Position numbers and translations under genes: made by a program. Of a DNA stretch of 64,000 bases, positions 1-10,085 are shown piece by piece (the first letter of the stretch is position 1; every line of letters starts with the position of its first letter). The stretch covers positions 124,001 to 188,000 of the forward strand of contig CAZHFW010000002.1 in assembly GCA_964531675.1 (NCBI GenBank). The letters run 5' to 3'. The notes under the pieces are model-generated. The model was not told where the DNA came from, searched no databases, and saw only the letters and a program-made list of their open reading frames with translations. Source of the stretch: CAZHFW01 sp964531675. GTDB lineage: Bacteria; Planctomycetota; Phycisphaerae; Phycisphaerales; UBA1924.

Positions 1-81
1 GCCTCATTGATTGCGGATACAAAGATCCGTTTAAAGCAGCTCCAGGGCCGCGATTATGCGCCACTCCCCGAAGATTGGTGA
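1..81 (+). CDS. possible C-terminal end of a gene truncated by the window edge
   Basis: Frame 1 is open from the first base for 26 codons and stops with TGA at 79-81. The peptide ends in a charged stretch followed by DYAPLPEDW, which reads like a real protein tail. The third codon positions are much less GC-rich than in the other genes here, which argues against coding or suggests different ancestry. No family can be assigned from so little sequence. Confidence 0.3.
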   Translation, partial: ASLIADTKIRLKQLQGRDYAPLPEDW

Positions 82-107
82 ACCCCCGCGCACTCGGCAC
101 AGCTGCC

Positions 108-226
108 GGGGAAATCCCATCTCGATGCGAATGAATCACATCCCACGTGCAGGGTGCCCGTGAACGGACCGATTTCCCCCGCCAACTGAAACGCGGCCCG
201 ACGCCGCGACCTTTCCGGGGGAAATC
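108..226 (+). promoter_or_regulatory. 5' leader with mutually exclusive helices hiding the chemoreceptor ribosome-binding site
   Basis: Bases 217-226 (GGGGGAAATC) contain the Shine-Dalgarno sequence and touch the ATG at 227. They are a perfect 10-base complement of 171-180 (GATTTCCCCC). The loop between them holds a second hairpin, 192-197 with 203-208. An earlier segment, 108-116 (GGGGAAATC), can pair with the same 171-179, so two helices compete for one strand. This layout could switch translation on and off. No known riboswitch core was recognised. The pairing is seen in the sequence; regulation is inferred. Confidence 0.45.
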
Positions 227-1837
227 ATGATCCGTTTGAATGTCAAGACGCGGCTTGGGTTGCTCGTGGTCATGTCGATGGGCGTCGCCGGCGCCATGGG
301 CGTCTTCGCCTACAGCGGCATGTCAATGGTCCAGACCGGCCTGAACACGGTCCTCCGTGCTGGCCAAGGCGGCACCCGCTTCATGGAAGCCGACATGATG
401 CACGACGCCATCCGCGCCGATGTGCTCGCCGCCGCTCAGGCCGACACCGACGAACAGCGCGCCGAAGTCGCCAAGGACTTCGAAGCCCACGCCCAGACCT
501 TCGAGTCCGTCCGCCAGGATCTGGACAAGATGGCCTTCACCGACGCAAAGCTCGTCGCCGCCCTCCAGCAGATCGGGCCCGCCCTCCAGGCCTACGTCGA
601 TCAAGGCCGCAGCATCATCGCCGTCGCCAACGATCACGACGCCTGGAAGAAGGCCTGGCCCGCCTTCTGCGAGTCCTTCGAGAAGCTCGAAGAAGCCAAC
701 AGCAAGGTCAGCGAAGAGTTCGACCGCGTCGGCATGGAGGCCAAGGTCGCCTCCGACGCCTCCCTCCGCCGCGCCCGCGTGGACATGGCCATGGCCCTGG
801 GCGTCGGCCTCACCCTCGTCGGCGTCGGCGCCTGGTTCAACGCCCGCGGCATCATCCGCCCCATGCAGAAGTGCGCCGCCGTCTTCGAAACCGTCGCCAA
901 GGGTGACCTCACCATCCAGTTCGACGAATCCATGCAGGATGGCCTGGGCGACCTGGGACGCTCCGCCAACAAGATGATCGCCAGCATGCGCGAGGCCGTC
1001 TCCCAGGTCTCCGCCGCCTCCGAACAGGTCTCCGCCGCCGCCACCGAGATCGCCGCCAGCAGCGAACAGATCTCCGGCGGCATGACCGAGCAGTCCCGCC
1101 AGGTCGAGCAGGTCGCCGCCGCCATCGAGCAGATGGCCCACTCCGTCGAAGAGGTCGCCAACAAGGCCTCCGAAGCCGCCCAGAACGCCGCCCAGGCCGG
1201 CGCTTCCGCCGACGAAGGCGGCAAGGTCGTCTCCCAGACCGTCCGCGAGATGGAGCAGATCGAGCAGGTCGTCGGCAACGCCTCCAGCACCGTCACCCAG
1301 CTCGGCAAGCGCTCCGAACAGATCGGCGCCGTCATCGAAGTCATCAACGACATCGCCGATCAGACCAACCTGCTCGCCCTCAACGCCGCCATCGAGGCCG
1401 CCCGCGCCGGCGAGCACGGCCGGGGCTTCGCGGTCGTCGCCGACGAGGTCCGCAAGCTCGCCGAACGCACCGCCGTCGCCACCGAAGAGGTCGCCAAGTC
1501 CATCCACACCATCCGCTCCGAAACCGACGCCGCCGTCAAGCAGATCGGCGAAGGCGTCGCCATCGTCCGCAAGGGCGTCGAACGCGCCTCCGAGTCCGGC
1601 GCCAGCATGCGGAAGATCGTCGACGACTCGGGCAAGATCACCTGCCTGATCCAGTCGATCGCCGCCGCCGGCGAGGAACAGTCCTCCGCCGCCGAGCAGA
1701 TCACCAAGAGCGTCACCTCCGTCCGCTCCGTCTCCCGCGAGACCGCCGAGGGCGTCGCCCAGGCCGCCACCGCCGCCGCCGACCTCTCGCGCCGCAGCGA
1801 AGAGCTCCGCACGCTGGTCCAGCGCTTCAAGGTCTGA
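227..1837 (+). CDS. methyl-accepting chemotaxis protein (transmembrane chemoreceptor)
   Basis: This is a membrane chemoreceptor that passes ligand signals to the CheA/CheW array. It has a first membrane segment at about residues 10-32, a helical periplasmic sensor domain to about 185, a second membrane segment at about 186-208, a HAMP domain to about 262, and then a long Ala/Gln/Glu-rich signalling coiled coil. The highly conserved hairpin tip is at about residues 368-414 (DQTNLLALNAAIEAARAGE, then GFAVVADEVRKLAERT). Its 536 residues are normal for the family. The start is fixed by a strong GGGGGAA ribosome-binding site directly upstream, which can be buried in the leader helix. No che genes lie nearby, and the ligand cannot be read from the sensor domain. 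Confidence 0.95.
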   Translation: MIRLNVKTRLGLLVVMSMGVAGAMGVFAYSGMSMVQTGLNTVLRAGQGGTRFMEADMMHDAIRADVLAAAQADTDEQRAEVAKDFEAHAQTFESVRQDLDKMAFTDAKLVAALQQIGPALQAYVDQGRSIIAVANDHDAWKKAWPAFCESFEKLEEANSKVSEEFDRVGMEAKVASDASLRRARVDMAMALGVGLTLVGVGAWFNARGIIRPMQKCAAVFETVAKGDLTIQFDESMQDGLGDLGRSANKMIASMREAVSQVSAASEQVSAAATEIAASSEQISGGMTEQSRQVEQVAAAIEQMAHSVEEVANKASEAAQNAAQAGASADEGGKVVSQTVREMEQIEQVVGNASSTVTQLGKRSEQIGAVIEVINDIADQTNLLALNAAIEAARAGEHGRGFAVVADEVRKLAERTAVATEEVAKSIHTIRSETDAAVKQIGEGVAIVRKGVERASESGASMRKIVDDSGKITCLIQSIAAAGEEQSSAAEQITKSVTSVRSVSRETAEGVAQAATAAADLSRRSEELRTLVQRFKV

Positions 1838-1861
1838 TCCTCAGTCCTGACGCTCATGAAC

Positions 1862-1892
1862 AAAGGGCCCGCGCACCGCGCGGGCCCTTTTT
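1862..1892. terminator. bidirectional rho-independent terminator
   Basis: A perfect 13-bp stem (1862-1874 with 1878-1890) has a 3-base loop, with A residues on one flank and T residues on the other. It sits between the convergent chemoreceptor and HlyD-like genes and can serve both. Confidence 0.9.
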
Positions 1893-1914
1893 CATTCATG
1901 CATCGCAAACGCGC

Positions 1915-3843
1915 TTACTTCTTGGCCTCGCCCGTCTTGGTCGTCACCGCAGCATCAGGCTTGGCCTCGGGCTTGGCTTCGGTCGACTCGCCCTCCGCGG
2001 GCTTGGCCTCCGATGCCGCCTGCGAAACCTTGGTCTGCTCCGCCCCATCAGCGCTCTTGGTTTCCGCCGCGGCGCCGGGCTTCCCGCCGCCGGACTTGGC
2101 CGTCATCGTCGGCTGCTTGCCGCCCCCGACGGTCTTCGGCCCCCGCGCCCGTTGCGGCATGCCGCCCTCGGGCTCCAGCGCGACCGGCACGCCCTGCTCA
2201 TTCATCTTGTAGCCCGCCAGCTCGAGCTGCCTGGAATCCCAGGGCTCCGAGATGATCTCGCCCGCCTCAGGCTGGCGCAGCAGCACGATCTCGCCCTGAT
2301 TGATCCCCGCCGTGATCTCCGCCGTCGTGTCCGACCGACGCCCGAGCTTCACCGGCACCCGCTTGAACTTTGGCCCCGCGGGCGTGTACACGAACCGCAC
2401 CGCGCCGTCGTTGAACACCGCCTGTACTGGCACCGTCAAGGCGCTCTCCACGCGCCCGAGCACGATCTGCCCCTCGCACCGCATGGATGGCTTGAGCATC
2501 GACACGTCGTCTTCGGTGATCGCCACCTTCACCGTGTACTCGCGCAGATTCGGATCGCGCCACCCGCCGTTCTCCGCCAGGATCGAGATCGACTCGACCT
2601 TGCCCGTGAACACGCGCCCGCCCGCCGCATCAACCTTGATCGTCGCCTGCTGCCCGGCCTGCACCCGGCTCGCCAGCGCCTCCTGCACCCGCACCGACGC
2701 GACCATCTGCGACGTGTCCGGCAGCGACATCAGCGCCTCGTTCGGATTCACCTCGCGGCCCACCGCCAACGGACCATCCCCCGAGGACATCCACCGGTTC
2801 CGCTCCATCGACGTCGCGTACACCACCAGCCCGTCGGTGGGGGCCGTCATGATGCAGTTGGTGAGCTGCTCCTTGATGTTCGCAAGCTTGGTCTCGTGGA
2901 GCTGAAGCTGCGTGCGCTGGTTGTTGCGGTCCGCCTCCTTGGAGGCCAGCTGCCGCTCGTTGTTGAGCATGACGCGCTCGACTTCCGCCTGCGCGTCGTA
3001 CAGGTCCGTCACCTTGGTCCGCTCGTCCTTGGGAACCGTGTACGTCTCATACACGTCCGCCGCCAGGTTCGCCGTGTCCAGCGCCGCCCGCGCCTCCAGC
3101 ACGCGCAGCTCGTCCTGCTTGAGCTCGTCAAGCGACAGAAACTTGCGATCGTACAAGTGCTTGCTCTGGTCGAGCTTCTCCTGAAGACGGGCCAGCTCGC
3201 GCGTCGCCTTCTCCACCGCCAGGCGGTTCTTCAGACGATCAGACTCCAGATCGCCCGCGATCCACTTCTTGAGCGCCAGCTCCGCCAGATCTTCCTTCAC
3301 CTCGGCCTGCCGCAGCTTCGAGTCGTTCTCCGAGAGCTGGATCGAGTACGCATTCTCCGCCGCGATCAGCTGCGCCTTGGCGGTCTCCACCCGGAGCATC
3401 GCCTCCTGCAGGTCCGACTCGAGCTGATCGCGATTGAGCTTGATCAGCACATCGCCGGCCTTCACGCGCGAGCCCTCGGGCACGATCTCGACGATCTGGG
3501 CCCGCTTCTCGAGCTTGGAGCGGAGTTCGATCTGGTTCTTGGCCTCCAGTTCGCCCGACACCGTCGTCGCGATGTCAAAGCTCGTCCGGATCGCCATGGC
3601 GCGGTCCGCGGTCAACGCGCCCCGCACCGCCTTCCGGTCCGCGTCCGTCCCATCGTCATCCGACTTGTTGCCCTGAGGCTTGGAGTCCGCAGGCTGCAGG
3701 GCGCTGATGCCCATCGTGCCGCCCGCCGCCAGCACAAGCGTCGCCGCGATCACCAGAGGCGTGCGCCACCGACGCAGCCCGGACCGACTCTCCTGGTCAG
3801 TGCGGACAGCGTGGGTCGGATCAGGATGGCGAGTGTCCGTCAT
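1915..3843 (-). CDS. HlyD-family membrane-fusion (periplasmic adaptor) protein
   Basis: This adaptor probably links an inner-membrane pump to the outer envelope. It has a cytoplasmic N-terminus, one membrane anchor at about residues 28-50, a split lipoyl/biotinyl-like domain (IVPEGSRVKAGDVLIKLNRD), a long alpha-helical coiled-coil hairpin, and beta-barrel and membrane-proximal domains. A low-complexity tail of roughly 90 residues rich in Lys, Ala, Glu and Pro follows. The start at MTDTRHPDP is preferred over upstream in-frame codons because GGGAG lies about 6 bases before it and the membrane anchor follows; this gives 642 residues. No RND or ABC pump gene is adjacent, so the partner is unknown. 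The charged tail is unusual for the family. Confidence 0.85.
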   Translation of the reverse strand: MTDTRHPDPTHAVRTDQESRSGLRRWRTPLVIAATLVLAAGGTMGISALQPADSKPQGNKSDDDGTDADRKAVRGALTADRAMAIRTSFDIATTVSGELEAKNQIELRSKLEKRAQIVEIVPEGSRVKAGDVLIKLNRDQLESDLQEAMLRVETAKAQLIAAENAYSIQLSENDSKLRQAEVKEDLAELALKKWIAGDLESDRLKNRLAVEKATRELARLQEKLDQSKHLYDRKFLSLDELKQDELRVLEARAALDTANLAADVYETYTVPKDERTKVTDLYDAQAEVERVMLNNERQLASKEADRNNQRTQLQLHETKLANIKEQLTNCIMTAPTDGLVVYATSMERNRWMSSGDGPLAVGREVNPNEALMSLPDTSQMVASVRVQEALASRVQAGQQATIKVDAAGGRVFTGKVESISILAENGGWRDPNLREYTVKVAITEDDVSMLKPSMRCEGQIVLGRVESALTVPVQAVFNDGAVRFVYTPAGPKFKRVPVKLGRRSDTTAEITAGINQGEIVLLRQPEAGEIISEPWDSRQLELAGYKMNEQGVPVALEPEGGMPQRARGPKTVGGGKQPTMTAKSGGGKPGAAAETKSADGAEQTKVSQAASEAKPAEGESTEAKPEAKPDAAVTTKTGEAKK

Positions 3844-4187
3844 GTCATGCTCCCGATTCGCGCCCGCAGCCGGGCGATGCGCTTCCCAGACCCACAGGCG
3901 TGCCTCACGCCCATGGGCCCAACTCCTGATCCCGGGCGAGCTTGCCTCAATCGGCAGCCTGCCGCAAGACCCGGGCCAACCTTCGAGCCCGGGGCATACA
4001 AACATCCTCCAACCAGCCGCGCTCCGCGCCGCTGGTGTAAGACGATCCACCCGCCCCTGGGTTCAGTCTTGTAGTCTAGGGGGCGCATCGCCGCTCTGGG
4101 CCCGCAAAGGCCCTTTCACCGATGCGCCGGTTCGTCCATCCTGTCTCTTCTTTTCCGAGGCCCTGACGCCTCTTTCCGGATCCCGCC

Positions 4188-4895
4188 ATGCCCGCAGGAC
4201 CGTCCCACATCCTTCTTGTCGTCGCTGCCCCGGCGGAACTCCGCGCCCTCACCTCCACACCCGCGCCTCCCTGGAAGGCCCTCCCCCTCTCCGATCGGGC
4301 CGATGTCCTCCTCTCCGGCGTCGGAAAGACCAACGCCGCCGGCGCCGTCGCCCGGGCCCTGGATCCCGACCGCCACGCGCTGGTCATCAACCTGGGCATC
4401 GCCGGCTCCCTCCCAGGCAGCAACCTCTCCATCGGCGACGCCGTCATCGCCTCCGCCTCCGCCTTTGCGGACGAGGGCGTCCTGACCAACGACCGCTTCG
4501 AAGACCTCGCCGCGCGTGGATTCCCGCCCTGGGGCGGGACCGGCCCCGCCGTCCCCACGCACGAAGGACTCTCCAGCACCATCGCCCGACTCATCGGCGA
4601 TCCCGTCCGCCGCGGCATCGTCGCCACCGTCTCGACCTGCTCGGGCACCGACGAGCTCGCCGCCGAAGTCATGCACCGCACCGCCGCCCTCGCCGAGGCC
4701 ATGGAAGGCGCCGCAGTGGGGGCCTCCGCCCACCGACTCGGTGTCCCCTTCGCCGAAGTCCGCGTGATCAGCAACAACACCGGGGATCGCGAGTGCCAGA
4801 CCTGGGACTTCCCGACCGCGCTGGCCCGGGTCGGTCGCATCGGCGCCGCCCTCATCGCCTCCGCCGCAAACCTCACGGGAAATCTGCGCGGTTGA
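4188..4895 (+). CDS. mqnB: futalosine hydrolase
   Basis: It hydrolyses futalosine to dehypoxanthine futalosine and hypoxanthine in the futalosine route to menaquinone, in the cytoplasm. The 235-residue protein has the purine-nucleoside-phosphorylase-like fold of the MTA/SAH nucleosidase superfamily. Visible landmarks are an N-terminal LLVVAAPAELRAL strand, SGVGKTNAA, INLGIAGSLPGSNLSIGD, and the C-terminal AEAMEGAAVGASAHRLGVPF followed by EVRVISNNTGDRE, which supplies the catalytic acid in this superfamily. A generic nucleoside phosphorylase is the alternative, but length and motifs favour MqnB. It is divergent from the HlyD-like gene, and no other mqn genes are in the window. Confidence 0.85.
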   Translation: MPAGPSHILLVVAAPAELRALTSTPAPPWKALPLSDRADVLLSGVGKTNAAGAVARALDPDRHALVINLGIAGSLPGSNLSIGDAVIASASAFADEGVLTNDRFEDLAARGFPPWGGTGPAVPTHEGLSSTIARLIGDPVRRGIVATVSTCSGTDELAAEVMHRTAALAEAMEGAAVGASAHRLGVPFAEVRVISNNTGDRECQTWDFPTALARVGRIGAALIASAANLTGNLRG

Positions 4896-4921
4896 TCGCG
4901 CCAGCCGCGCCGCGACGGGGT

Positions 4922-4938
4922 TACCCTTGCAAGGCGTG
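4922..4938 (+). promoter_or_regulatory. putative -10 element (TACCCT) just before the first mgtE start
   Basis: TACCCT at 4922-4927 lies 8 bases before the GTG start at 4936. A transcript starting at the usual distance would begin at or next to the start codon. No good -35 at standard spacing was found, so this is tentative. Confidence 0.3.
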
Positions 4939-6330
4939 AACCCCACTGCACAGCTCCTCGAGCCCGAAATCTGCGAACTCATCCGCGAAGGGCACTACGC
5001 GGAGCTTCGCGACGCTCTCCACGGCGTGCACCCCGCCGACGTCGCCGACATCTTCTCCAACATCGAACCCGCCCAGGCCGCCGTCGGCTTCCGCTTCCTC
5101 CAGCGCGACGACGCCGCCATCGTCTTCTCCTACCTCGAGCCCGAAAAGCAGGCCGCACTGATCAAGGAACTCGGCCAGGAAGGCGCCCTCCGCGTCGTCG
5201 ACGCCATGAGCCCCGACGACCGCATCCGCCTCCTCGACGAGCTCCCCGAAGAAGTCGCCCACCGCCTCATCGCCGAGCTCCCCGCCGAATCCCGCAAAGT
5301 CACTCAGGCCATCCTCGGCTACCCCGAACGCTCCGTCGGCCGCCTGATGACCCCCGACTACGTGCGCGTCCGCCCCGAATGGACCGCCGCCCAGGCCCTG
5401 GACCACATCCGCCGTTACGGCCGCGACGCCGAAACCGTCAACGTCGTCTACGTCGTCGACGAACAAGGCAAGCTCATCGACGACGTCAGACTCAGGCAGA
5501 TCCTCTTCGCCGAGCCTTCGAGCACCGTCGATAGCCTCATGAACCGCTCCTTCGTCGCGCTCCGCGCCGACCAGGACCAGGAAGAAGCCGTCGACCTCCT
5601 CACCAGGTACGACCGCACCGCCTTGCCCGTCGTCGACTCCCGCGGCGTCCTCCTCGGCATCGTCACCCACGACGACGTCGCCGACGTCGCCCAGCAGGCC
5701 GCCACCGAGGACATGCAGAAGATGGGCGGCATGGAGGCCCTCGACGAGCCCTACATGCAGATCTCCCTCTGGAGACTCGTGAAGAAGCGCGGCGGCTGGC
5801 TCGCCGCCCTCTTCCTGGGCGAAATGCTCACCGCCACCGCCATGACCCACTACGAGGACCGCGTCTCCCAGGCCGTCGTCCTCAGCCTCTTCCTCCCCCT
5901 CATCATCTCCTCCGGAGGCAACTCCGGATCCCAGGCCTCCACCCTCATCATCCGCGCCATGGCGCTCAAGGAAATCACCCTCGCCGACTGGTTCCGCGTC
6001 TTCCGCCGCGAACTCCTCACAGGCCTGGCCCTCGGCGCCTTCCTCGGCATCATCGGCATGTTCCGCGTCCTGCTCTGGCGCGTCCTGGGATGGGATGGCG
6101 GCCGCTACACCGAGCACTACGTCCTGGTCGGCATGACCATCGCCTGCTCCCTCATCGGCGTCGTCCTCTGGGGCTCCCTCTCGGGCAGCATGCTCCCCTT
6201 CCTGCTCCGTAAGCTCAAACTCGACCCCGCCGCCATCTCCGCGCCCCTGGTCGCCACCATGGTCGACGTCACCGGCCTCATCATCTACTTCACCACCGCC
6301 AAGCTCATCCTCCACGGCACCCTGCTTTGA
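4936..6330 (+). CDS. mgtE: MgtE-family magnesium channel, copy 1
   Basis: This is an inner-membrane Mg2+ channel gated by cytosolic Mg2+. It has an N-terminal MgtE_N superhelical domain (about residues 25-125), two CBS domains (about 130-250), a connecting helix and a five-helix membrane domain (about 275-464). Conserved membrane motifs are SSGGNSGSQ and the final-helix TMVDVTGLIIYF with the pore Asp. The GTG start at 4936 is chosen because the translation then begins NPTAQLLEPEICEL exactly like the adjacent copy. A TTG three codons upstream is the alternative. It is followed 48 bases later by copy 2 on the same strand. Confidence 0.93.
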   Translation: MNPTAQLLEPEICELIREGHYAELRDALHGVHPADVADIFSNIEPAQAAVGFRFLQRDDAAIVFSYLEPEKQAALIKELGQEGALRVVDAMSPDDRIRLLDELPEEVAHRLIAELPAESRKVTQAILGYPERSVGRLMTPDYVRVRPEWTAAQALDHIRRYGRDAETVNVVYVVDEQGKLIDDVRLRQILFAEPSSTVDSLMNRSFVALRADQDQEEAVDLLTRYDRTALPVVDSRGVLLGIVTHDDVADVAQQAATEDMQKMGGMEALDEPYMQISLWRLVKKRGGWLAALFLGEMLTATAMTHYEDRVSQAVVLSLFLPLIISSGGNSGSQASTLIIRAMALKEITLADWFRVFRRELLTGLALGAFLGIIGMFRVLLWRVLGWDGGRYTEHYVLVGMTIACSLIGVVLWGSLSGSMLPFLLRKLKLDPAAISAPLVATMVDVTGLIIYFTTAKLILHGTLL

Positions 6331-6339
6331 ACGCCGCCG

Positions 6340-6369
6340 TTTACCCGGAGCAGGTCGGGTTGTACGCTA
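6340..6369 (+). promoter_or_regulatory. putative promoter of the second mgtE
   Basis: TTTACC (6340-6345), an 18-base spacer and TACGCT (6364-6369) resemble a sigma-70 promoter. The ATG at 6379 is only 9 bases after the -10, so the message would be nearly or fully leaderless, and no ribosome-binding site is present. This is inferred from pattern only. Confidence 0.4.
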
Positions 6370-6378
6370 CCGACCCCG

Positions 6379-7764
<1,386 letters not shown>

Positions 7765-7821
7765 CGCCCAGTTCTCGGACCGCCAGGCCCACGCGCCAAC
7801 CTTGGCGTTGCCGGTTGTGCC

Positions 7822-7842
7822 GCCGGCGCACGCCGCGCCGGC
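7822..7842. other. GC-rich hairpin upstream of the pilus operon
   Basis: GCCGGCGC (7822-7829) and GCGCCGGC (7835-7842) form an 8-bp stem with a 5-base loop in the 214-base gap before pilM. There is no T run, so it is not a convincing terminator. Its role is unknown. Confidence 0.35.
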
Positions 7843-7978
7843 TGGGGAACTTCGCCGGACCTTTCGGACCGCTCAATCCTGGCAAGGTGGGGGCCGATGC
7901 TCCAAGCGGAAGCGGCGCGACGTGCGCCGCCGTTATGGGGCCCGCGTCGCTGGATGCGACGCAGGAATCGGGGACGTC

Positions 7979-9145
7979 ATGCCCTTCACCGCGCTCCGCA
8001 AACTCACCGGGTCGCTCGCCGCGGTCCGAGACACGCTCGAGTCCTCCGTGGGGCTCCAGAAGGGGCTCTCACCGGTCGCGGTGGACTTTGGCGTCAGCGC
8101 GCTCAAGCTGCTCCAGATCAACGCCTCGGGCGACAACTACACCCTCGTCGCCGGCGCCATGCTCGAAACCCCCGAAGCAATCTTCCACGATCACGCCAAG
8201 CGCATCGCCTTCCAGCTCGAAAACCTCCCCAGGCTCGTCCGCCAGGGTGGCTTCGCCGGCAAGCGCGCCGTCTGCTCCATCCCCGCCTCGCAGACCTTCT
8301 GCAAGCACCTCCAGCTCGCCAAGCTCGATGGCGTCTCCACCGCCGAGGCCGTCAAGTCCACCATCTCCGCCCAGCTCGGCTGCGACCCCGAGGCCCTCGT
8401 CTACCGCCACTTCGAGGTCAAGACCGTCGCCCAGTCGGGCAAGACCGAAGTCATCGGCATGGCCGTCGGCCGCGAAATGGTCCAGAGGCTCATGACCGGC
8501 CTCCGCAAGGCCAGGCTCGAACTCGTCGGCATGCACTCGGAGTTCAACGCCACCCTCGCCGCCTTCGACTACCTCACCCGCCGCGTCGATGACCAGCAGG
8601 CCGTCGTCCTCTACGTCGACCTCGGCTGGTCCTCCACCAAGATCACCATCGCCCACGGCAAGGACCTCGTCTTTGCCCGCTGCGTGGAAATGGGCGGCAT
8701 GCACCTCGACGAAACCATCGCCTCCCAGCTCAAGCTCTCCCTCGCCCAGGCCCACGGCCTGCGCCTCAGCCTCGACAAGCTCGTCCCCGACGCCGCCAGC
8801 AAGTCCGCGCAGGCCGAACAGACCGTCGGTGAACTCCCCGTCGCCCCCGATCTCTCCGAGCCCCTCGAGATCATCCGCGACGAGATCGCCATCTCCATCC
8901 GCTACCACGAGGCCCTCTTCCCGGGCAAGAAGATCGAACGCGCCGTCTTCGTCGGAGGCGAATCCCGCCAGCGTCCCCTCTGCCAGCAGCTCGCCCGCGC
9001 CCTCCGCGTTCCCGCCCAGGTCGCTGATCCCATGGCGCGCGTCTCCCGCACGGGCAAAGAGCCCATGACCGGCGTCGACCTCCGTGAACCCCAGCCCGCG
9101 TGGTCCGTGCCGCTCGGGCTCTGCCTCTGCAAGACCGACCTCTGA
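7979..9145 (+). CDS. pilM: type IV pilus assembly protein PilM
   Basis: PilM is a cytoplasmic actin/FtsA-fold ATP-binding protein that docks on the N-terminus of PilN in the type IV pilus or type II secretion inner-membrane platform. Landmarks are the phosphate-1-like VAVDFGVSALKLLQI, YVDLGWSSTKITI in the second lobe, and the C-terminal AVFVGGESRQRPL adenosine-type loop. The ATG at 7979 is chosen because GGGGA lies 5 bases upstream and the family N-terminus starts just before the first ATP loop. Upstream in-frame codons encode an Arg-rich non-homologous stretch. It is the first gene of a five-gene cluster with short gaps; 388 residues is typical. Confidence 0.85.
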   Translation: MPFTALRKLTGSLAAVRDTLESSVGLQKGLSPVAVDFGVSALKLLQINASGDNYTLVAGAMLETPEAIFHDHAKRIAFQLENLPRLVRQGGFAGKRAVCSIPASQTFCKHLQLAKLDGVSTAEAVKSTISAQLGCDPEALVYRHFEVKTVAQSGKTEVIGMAVGREMVQRLMTGLRKARLELVGMHSEFNATLAAFDYLTRRVDDQQAVVLYVDLGWSSTKITIAHGKDLVFARCVEMGGMHLDETIASQLKLSLAQAHGLRLSLDKLVPDAASKSAQAEQTVGELPVAPDLSEPLEIIRDEIAISIRYHEALFPGKKIERAVFVGGESRQRPLCQQLARALRVPAQVADPMARVSRTGKEPMTGVDLREPQPAWSVPLGLCLCKTDL

Positions 9146-9173
9146 TCCCGCCCTTTCCCGCGCAGGAGTCCGC

Positions 9174-10064
9174 ATGAAGCTCCCTCTTCCCACAGGCAAG
9201 TCCAACCCGGGCAGCTTCCTGCCCCAGGATTACGTCACGCGCAAGACCGAGCAGCGCACCGGGTTCCTGTCCCTGGTGCTCTTCTCCGTCGTCATGTTCT
9301 GCGTCTGCAGCGCCTTCCTCATGACCAACCGGCGCTGGAAGGACATCCGCACCCAGCAGGCGGTCATCGACACCCAGTACGCCAGCGAAGCCAAGAAGAT
9401 CGACCAGCTCAAGACGCTGGAAGAACAGCGCAAGTCCATGATGGAGAAGGCCGAGGTCGTCGCGGCCCTCCTCGAAAAGGTCCCGCGCTCCGTCCTCCTG
9501 GCCGAGCTCGTCCAGAACCTCCCCAAGGGCGTCTCCCTCACCGACGTCAACCTCAAGTCCAAGCGCATCGAAGAGAAGCAGGCCCCCATCGCCCAGGGCA
9601 CGGGCCAGATCCAGAAGGTCGGCACCATCTCGGGCAACGGCAAAACCGGCACCGCCCCCGCCGCCATGAAGTCCAAGGACCCCAAGGCCGCCCCCGAGAA
9701 GCCCAAGGTCACCGCTCCCAAGTTCGAGTTCACCCTCTCGGTTGAGGGCGTCGCCACCGCCAACAACGAGATCGCCGACTACATCTCCGCCCTCAAGCAG
9801 AGCGAGCTCCTCGAGTCACTCGACCTCCAGTTCATCGACGAGTCCATGGTCGACGAAGTCTCCCTCCGCAAGTTCAAGCTCGAGGCCAAGCTCCGCCAGG
9901 ACGTCGACGTCCGCCACATCCAGGCCCTGCTCGCCCGCCAGGACAAGGCCGAGCAGAAGGAACAGAAGAAGAACGACACGTTCATCCCCGCCGGCGGCAA
10001 GGAGCCCGAAAAGCTCTCCACCGCTCCCACCGCCCCCGCGCCCGCTGAGCCCGGATCCAAGTAA
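9174..10064 (+). CDS. pilN: PilN-like pilus/secretion assembly protein
   Basis: This is a bitopic inner-membrane protein: a cytoplasmic N-terminus with the LPQDY-type segment used for PilM docking, a single membrane helix at about residues 24-47, a coiled coil, and a periplasmic ferredoxin-like half (FEFTLSVEGVATANNEI ... SLRKFKLEAKLRQ). A Lys/Pro/Ala-rich linker (about 140-180) and a charged C-terminus are extra. The start at MKLPLPTGK follows AGGAG by 7 bases. Position between pilM and pilO supports the call more than sequence alone; GspL C-terminal-type proteins are the related alternative. Confidence 0.75.
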   Translation: MKLPLPTGKSNPGSFLPQDYVTRKTEQRTGFLSLVLFSVVMFCVCSAFLMTNRRWKDIRTQQAVIDTQYASEAKKIDQLKTLEEQRKSMMEKAEVVAALLEKVPRSVLLAELVQNLPKGVSLTDVNLKSKRIEEKQAPIAQGTGQIQKVGTISGNGKTGTAPAAMKSKDPKAAPEKPKVTAPKFEFTLSVEGVATANNEIADYISALKQSELLESLDLQFIDESMVDEVSLRKFKLEAKLRQDVDVRHIQALLARQDKAEQKEQKKNDTFIPAGGKEPEKLSTAPTAPAPAEPGSK

Positions 10065-10085
10065 CCCCACGAAAGGCACGCACCC

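Noticed and set aside
4072..4077. TAGTCT as the -10 of mqnB
   Set aside because: No -35 element at suitable spacing, and the element lies more than 100 bases from the start codon. It is too weak to list as a promoter.
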